Shown here piece after piece: positions 59,060 to 64,000 of a DNA stretch of 64,000 nt (positions are counted from its first letter, which is position 1; every line of letters starts with the position of its first letter). A program made the translations under genes and the position numbers. The DNA lies in assembly GCA_028532985.1 (NCBI GenBank), contig JANCIK010000009.1:2976001-3040000 (forward strand), given 5' to 3'. Below the pieces are notes generated by a model. It was not told where the DNA came from. It made no database searches and saw only the letters and a list, made by a program, of their open reading frames with translations. This stretch comes from Stropharia rugosoannulata. Taxonomy: Eukaryota; Basidiomycota; Agaricomycetes; Agaricales; Strophariaceae.

Positions 59060-59813
59060 TGGTGCAACAGGCCTAGTCACCACATATTTAGAACAAGAAA
59101 TATCCCACGCGGGGAATTTACCCTTTTCCTTAGTTACTTGGCCAAAATGATCCTTTTGTAATTACCTACCAAACCCCCAGAGCATTTGTTGATTGGTCAA
59201 AAACTGGGCAAGTTATAAAATTTGACCAACCCGAATTTGGCCAGATAAGATTATCTGGCCAAATATAGCAATATCGGCTAGATTATGATTATCTAATCAT
59301 ACGCACATGACATGTAATAGTTATCTCAAGGCTATCTACAAGCTATCTACTGGTCGAAACGATGTGCAAGAGACTCTGGAACACGTCTATGAGACTTGTA
59401 CTTCTTTGAACTAAATTTCTGCACTTCAAACTATGCATCCTTTGCATTTAATCCACTGCGATAGGCCTCCATCCACCTGATCATATGGTGCTCCCATTTT
59501 CGGATAGTATCAATGTTGACAGATTCAAGTGCTTTTGGAAGATTTTCTTTCAGTGTTGAGAAGGTGTAATCACAGTTGTTGCAAAGATATTTCTTTGTTG
59601 CACCCCGGAGTCTATAGGCTGTAGCCGCAATCTAATCTTATCTATGTAATCTCTCATTATTGCTCCCTTCTTACACATCTGGCAGTGTCGCAATTTAGCG
59701 CAAAATGCCAGCCTTTGCATTTCTAACAAAACTAACAACTTTCTACAATTTTTTTTTTTTGGCCACCAATTTGGCCACTGTCCAAACATGTGGTGACTAG
59801 GCCTGTTGCACCA
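59060..59813 (-). mobile_element. 754-bp TIR element with TA target duplication, copy 2 (nested in hAT)
   Basis: It is the same element as at 16225-16978 but in the opposite orientation, flanked by TA at 59058-59059 and 59814-59815. The length is exactly 754 bp in both copies. The segments I compared by eye are identical, including the 12-base A run next to ggccaccaa and the complete 79-codon frame (here 59550-59789 on the minus strand). It has split the right-hand sub-terminal repeats of the hAT element, so it arrived after the hAT. Confidence 0.92.
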
Positions 59814-59937
59814 TACATCAAGTCAAGTCAAGTCGATTGTTTATGACTTCGCTTGACTGACTTTGAAAGTTCTGCCAAAACCGTCTAAGTCAAGCCGAAG
59901 TCAAGCCGAGTCGGACCGTGGCAACACTAGGTGTACA

Positions 59938-60010
59938 TGATAGCAGGCTGGATGGATTTTGAGGGTTGCCGACATCACCTGGTCAAGCATTTCTGGCTTT
60001 TATATCCTCT
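59938..60010 (-). promoter_or_regulatory. Stranded promoter of CVNH3
   Basis: On the minus strand, tataaaa (59998-60004) is followed about 60 bp later by the original ATGTACACC start (59938 downward) of CVNH3. The hAT element separates this promoter from the coding exons by 5 kb. Transcription from here would run straight into the right end of the hAT. Confidence 0.75.
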
Positions 60011-61964
60011 CTCAGCTCCTTGTTATTTGCACAAACACGTCCTCCTGTAGCGGCGGTTAGTAGCCTGCGGCGAGCGCGCATAACAAAACACCGTTGGTGA
60101 GACGGTGGAACACCGCTGATACACCTATCTTTATATTAATAAAGCTACTGAGTAGTCAAAAGGCACTCTCTCAGCCTATAATGTGCGGTTATATGATGAC
60201 TGCTCAGTTATATGGACTACTGAACGCCAAATCTACAAAAACAGAATGCCACGGGGAAAGATATTATCTAAAAATAGTAGCTCATGATCATTTTACGGCA
60301 CTTCGTTCTATTCCCAACTCATTCGGCATTTACGGTAATCCAAGGGCTTAATCGTCAGTCTGTAGTATGCGAACTATCAGAATTATTTAATCCCAGCATA
60401 TGGACCTGAGTATTGTGCTCCTCGCGCACTCTTTGATGTTCGAAAAAAAAGGAATGTACATATACCACCTGCCTGTGGTCATTTGATCTAGTACTTCGCT
60501 ATAAGGTTCAAATAGTAGCCTAAAAGCATCTCGGATCTCATGTATGACCTACCATTATGATTAAAAGCGTTATCTAAGATGATAAGAACTCACATCGTTG
60601 GGAATACATGCCCCTATATAATTATGGCACTACTAGTAGTCATTGCTTCGATGCATCGATGCATGTGATTTGCTATTTTGCGTGAGCCTGATCTTGAAGG
60701 TGCGTAAAGTGCGTATATGACGAGTGCATAGTAAGGATCATTTACACTCTCTCACTAACTTCCTTTACATGCCTGGAGCTATAGGATTCCAAAGTAATGC
60801 ATGGTAACTTTCCTTGTGCTACTACTAGTAGTATACTCTAAGTCTGAGATTTGAGGCCATCTAGAGGACTTATGTTCAAGCATCACTGGCTCACTGTCAC
60901 GCTACTCCAGTAGTTTTGAAGCATCAGAGTAAGTAAGTTTGAACGCAACAGCTCGAAAACTCACCACCAGACGGTACTTCTTGTCGAGTCATCCACCTTG
61001 CGCACTCACGCAACGTACTATTCGCCGCAGAGTAGGATCTTAATGACAAGCAAAAAAGCCCCGAAAATGCATAGAAGGTGGCCACCAGATGGGGCCAACC
61101 TGTCATATTTCGAGACTCAACAATATACTCTCTAAGTCCAAACAGATTTGTAGAGATCTAACATGCAGTCAACTAGTTGTTTTTCATTGCATTCTTCTGC
61201 TGACGTGTCGTTCGCAAGCCGTTCGTCTCTGCAGCGAACTCTTGCGACTGGAAGATTCTTGCTGGTAGTAAACTGCATAGTAGTTGGCGCTGCCTGACCA
61301 GGTACTAAGACTCTGCTTTACTGAATCATCTGATCTAATCCCTGCAATTGTTGAATGTCGGAAGCGGTGTATACTTTTGTGCGTGTATGAATATCAAATG
61401 TCGATTAACAGGATAATTGTCTTGGCATATATCCGCATGGGCCAAACGAGGCCAAACGGCAGCTTGTGATATGGATTTAGTGTGTCCGGGCCTGGTTCCT
61501 AAGATAATTATAGTTATGTTCTGATGTGTATCGTTTGCTGAGTCTAGGCATCGATTCATGCATCGATGCAAACTTGGAGCTCTCAAACCACCTGAGTCGG
61601 CTTGATAAATGCAGAAAATAATAGCTCCGCCTCGAATCTAGGCTGACAAAATTTCCTAGCTGCACGGCGTTTTGTGTAAGTGCTGCGTTGTTATCAATTT
61701 CTCAAGTCTTTTCACCAGAACATCTGTGTGCTCGAGTCGCAGATAATGCTATACCGTACCCGTTTTGCATTTACTGACCGTTCTCATTAGTTCTGTACAC
61801 ACGCTGAAATTCACAACCGCCGTGGGCAACGACCAAAATAAATTCAGCACTGTCCAGAAAATGTATAAAAGGTGACCACAATACGTTGAATTTTCTTCAG
61901 TCAGCTTTCGACACATACAAGCAGCCTACCTACTGAGCAACACGCTTTCCATATAACTCCAACA
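60011..61964. other. Intergenic between CVNH3 promoter and CVNH4
   Basis: No gene recognised. The palindrome ATGCATCGATGCAT occurs at 60651-60664, and a near copy TGCATCGATGCA at 61559-61570. A TATA box tataaaa at 61864-61870 belongs to CVNH4. The block is AT-rich and contains short frames only. Confidence 0.45.
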
Positions 61965-62490
61965 ATGCAGTATACCGCCTTCGTCTTTATTGCAGTCGCC
62001 ACCGCCGTGTCTTCTGTTTCTGCAGGCACCCTCGCCGCGCTGGACAGAGCGGGCGCGTCCTGCAACAACTGGAAAATCCTTGCTGGCAGCACCGTGCAAG
62101 CAAGCTGCCTCAACACCGTAGGCGAGCAGCGTTTGACTACGCAGATCAACCTTAACCAGTGCGTGGGCAACAGTGACGGTGTCCTCCAATGCCAGACCAA
62201 GTGAGAATGCCCATACAAGTAGCGTTGTGACCATTGTCTCTAACTTTATTGGTGCGCCGATTCAGCGGTAACGCCGGCAACACCTGCACTTTCAGCAACA
62301 TCCAGGACAACAATGGGGTCGTCACCATCAACGCAAACTGTCTCAACAGTCGAGCAGGCTCTCAAAGCAATACTGGATTTCCCGTTGGTACGATTTTTTT
62401 TTTCTCCTTTTATTTAAATAGCATCTAAAATTGCCACCTATCGAAACAGATAACTGCTTGACAAACAACAATGGCGTTCTCGGCTGCTGA
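61965..62490 (+). CDS. Cyanovirin-N-homology-like secreted protein CVNH4, intact
   Basis: Exons 61965-62200, 62266-62387 and 62450-62490 give 132 residues. The signal peptide is MQYTAFVFIAVATAVSSVSA, followed by GTLAALDRAGASCNNWKILA, QINLNQCVGNSDGVLQC, NTCTFSNIQDNNGVVTINAN and the last exon DNCLTNNNGVLGC. Exon lengths 122 and 41 nt match the other three copies, and phases are identical. A TATA box lies about 95 bp upstream. No insertion is present, so CVNH1 and CVNH4 serve as the intact references for the two damaged genes between them. Likely a secreted carbohydrate-binding protein; the ligand cannot be told from sequence. Confidence 0.82.
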
Positions 62491-64000
62491 GCAGGATATC
62501 GCATATGGGAGATTACCAGGAGCTTGAACCATTACATGTGGTTGAAGTCCCATTGAATATTAATCCTGGATAGTTACTTCGATTTGTACTTCATTTTTAC
62601 ACGTTTTGAACGTTTTAAAAGATTTGAAGTACTTGTTTTAAAACCCTTTGCTAGACCAGGATGTCTTGAGGATGTCTTTGAGAGTCGTTTCTTGCTCATG
62701 TTACCCACCCATATATGAGCTGTTGATTACTTGTTCAAGTACAATCACTTCGCGTCAGTGAGAACCATTTTGCCAAACACCGCTATGCTCCGTTATCATA
62801 TCCTTTCTGATCTTCTAGTCACTCGTTCTCAGTACAGCCATGGAAATCTTGAAGCTTAAAGCCCTCATGCGACAATGCAAAATACTCAGTACCTACTCGT
62901 CGTTTATTCAGTAAAGAGTATAACCTGGACCGATTATAAACGCCCAAATCTACTAATGTCATTAAGCAGTGGCAAGTACCAAGTAGCAGCGCGCATCCAG
63001 TCTACATAGGCGAGGGTCGGGTCAGAGCAGCAGAGAGCGCGAGAGACGAAAGGAATGACAAATATCTTATTTAGCGCAGCAGAAGCACTTTTCACCAGCG
63101 CCGGAGTGCGCCTTAGCTTGGGTATACCATGTGAACTTGGGTTGGCTTATGTGAAACCGAACACTAGCCTGGGTGAATGTACCTTGGTCCCGTGGGTGAT
63201 TCGAGGGGCAGAACAGTACGCGTAAAATCTTACCAGTTCTTGCATCGGCTGTAGAACAGCGCCGGGGTATGGGGATACGCACTTAGAGCGGGTATGTGAG
63301 AAGTAAAGGGGTCCGTCATGGTGAAAATAGCGCTGGGCATGAGGCATGGGCGAGAGCGACGAAGAACTCAGCACCGGTAAAAAACATCTCAGGTGGAAGT
63401 GATGAGATCGACAACTAGTTGAGCGATGAAGACGGTCAATGTCTGCCATATCTTTCGCTTGATATATATTTATCCTCGAGTACAGGCTGCTCAAGGCCAG
63501 TGATCATTTCAAGAGGTGAGCAAAACTCGGGAAAATGTCGCCCTGATCGCGATAATCTTCGTACTGCGGTAGCACGGCCGGGGGCCTCTGAGCCTTGGGA
63601 GTTCGCACCGCATGGCGCGCTGGTCGAATCGGTTGACGCGATGCTCCTGGGTAGAGTCTGTTCTTATGATGTTACTGCCACCCAGGGACTCCGTTATCGA
63701 CCTGAACACTACTGTTAGCAAGCGGCTTGTAGTGCAAGGCGGCGACCGTGCATGTAAGAACGGGAGATAGGTCACGCTTCTGAGACTATCTGTATAATTC
63801 TGGGAGATATATGCGGTAACAGCAATGATGATGCGGAAGAGGGATGCATCCGAAAGCCCCGTTTGATTAAAGAGGTGTGTCGCGCCGCGTTCGCACTAAC
63901 CTTGCTCTCTACCGGCCATAGCGTGGCCAACCTAGTCAAGTGAGTAAAAACATGGTATTGGTATAATATCGATCACCAGCTCGATATGCCACCTGTTGAG
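62491..64000. other. No gene recognised
   Basis: Short frames only on both strands, several overlapping each other near 63070-63775. No TATA-ATG-intron pattern, repeats or element ends that I can support. Confidence 0.45.

Larger units (their letters stand above)
54853..59929 (+). mobile_element. hAT transposon (5077 bp) with 8-bp target duplication
   Basis: The 13-bp terminal inverted repeats TAGTGTTGCCACG lie at both ends, and the 8-bp direct repeat GGTGTACA flanks the element (54845-54852 and 59930-59937). This is the signature of the hAT superfamily. Sub-terminal regions on both sides contain many agtcaag/cttgact repeats (54870-55020 and 59020-59050, 59815-59920), likely transposase-binding sites. 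A hAT transposase gene fills 55550-58969. The 754-bp TA element (copy 2) is nested inside, near the right end, splitting the right sub-terminal repeats; excluding it the hAT is about 4.3 kb. Confidence 0.94.

Noticed and set aside
61901..62346. Minus-strand frames opposite CVNH4
   Set aside because: Shadows of the well-supported plus-strand gene with its conserved exon lengths.

Overview
The window is nuclear DNA of a filamentous basidiomycete, most likely a wood-decay agaricomycete (white-rot type). The evidence is many short (about 50-60 nt) GT-AG introns, a 14-exon class II heme peroxidase, copper-radical glyoxal oxidases, BTB and F-box proteins, and mushroom-type transposons (Plavaka, hAT).

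Layout. 1-2400: no confident gene. 2.5-3.7 kb: BTB protein. 4.3-6.5 kb: intact glyoxal oxidase (GLOX1). 6.8-8.1 kb: F-box-like protein. 8.2-11.8 kb: BMS1 ribosome-biogenesis GTPase, divergent from a Cep57-like spindle-pole protein (12.0-15.3 kb). 15.8-18.7 kb: inverted second glyoxal oxidase (GLOX2), broken by a 754-bp TA-target transposon. 19.8-22.4 kb: tandem pair of small secreted proteins. 23.7-25.7 kb: DUF4139-type protein. 27.1-28.9 kb: secreted heme peroxidase. Glyoxal oxidases make the H2O2 that such peroxidases use, so this half carries a loose ligninolytic grouping.

29.1-62.5 kb is a cluster of four cyanovirin-N-homology (CVNH)-like secreted protein genes forced apart by mobile DNA. 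All four share one exon plan (exon 2 is 122 nt and exon 3 is 41 nt). Between CVNH1 and CVNH2 lies about 20 kb of transposon-type DNA. It holds three intact leftward genes of a basidiomycete repeat type, a patchwork of host gene fragments (NLR P-loop, serine-rich protein, BEACH protein), and an apparently intact rightward pair: a TET/JBP-type dioxygenase followed 87 bp later by a Plavaka transposase. CVNH2 is split in exon 2 by a fold-back element with a 6-bp target duplication. CVNH3 carries a related fold-back element exactly at its intron-2 donor and a 5.1-kb hAT element exactly at its start codon. The hAT in turn carries the second copy of the 754-bp element seen in GLOX2. CVNH4 is intact.

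The most notable points are the transposon-borne TET/JBP gene, the undescribed-looking fold-back family with 'TATGG...CCATA' ends, and the precise insertions that regenerate a start codon and a splice donor. Gene models were built by reading splice sites by eye; no database search was run.
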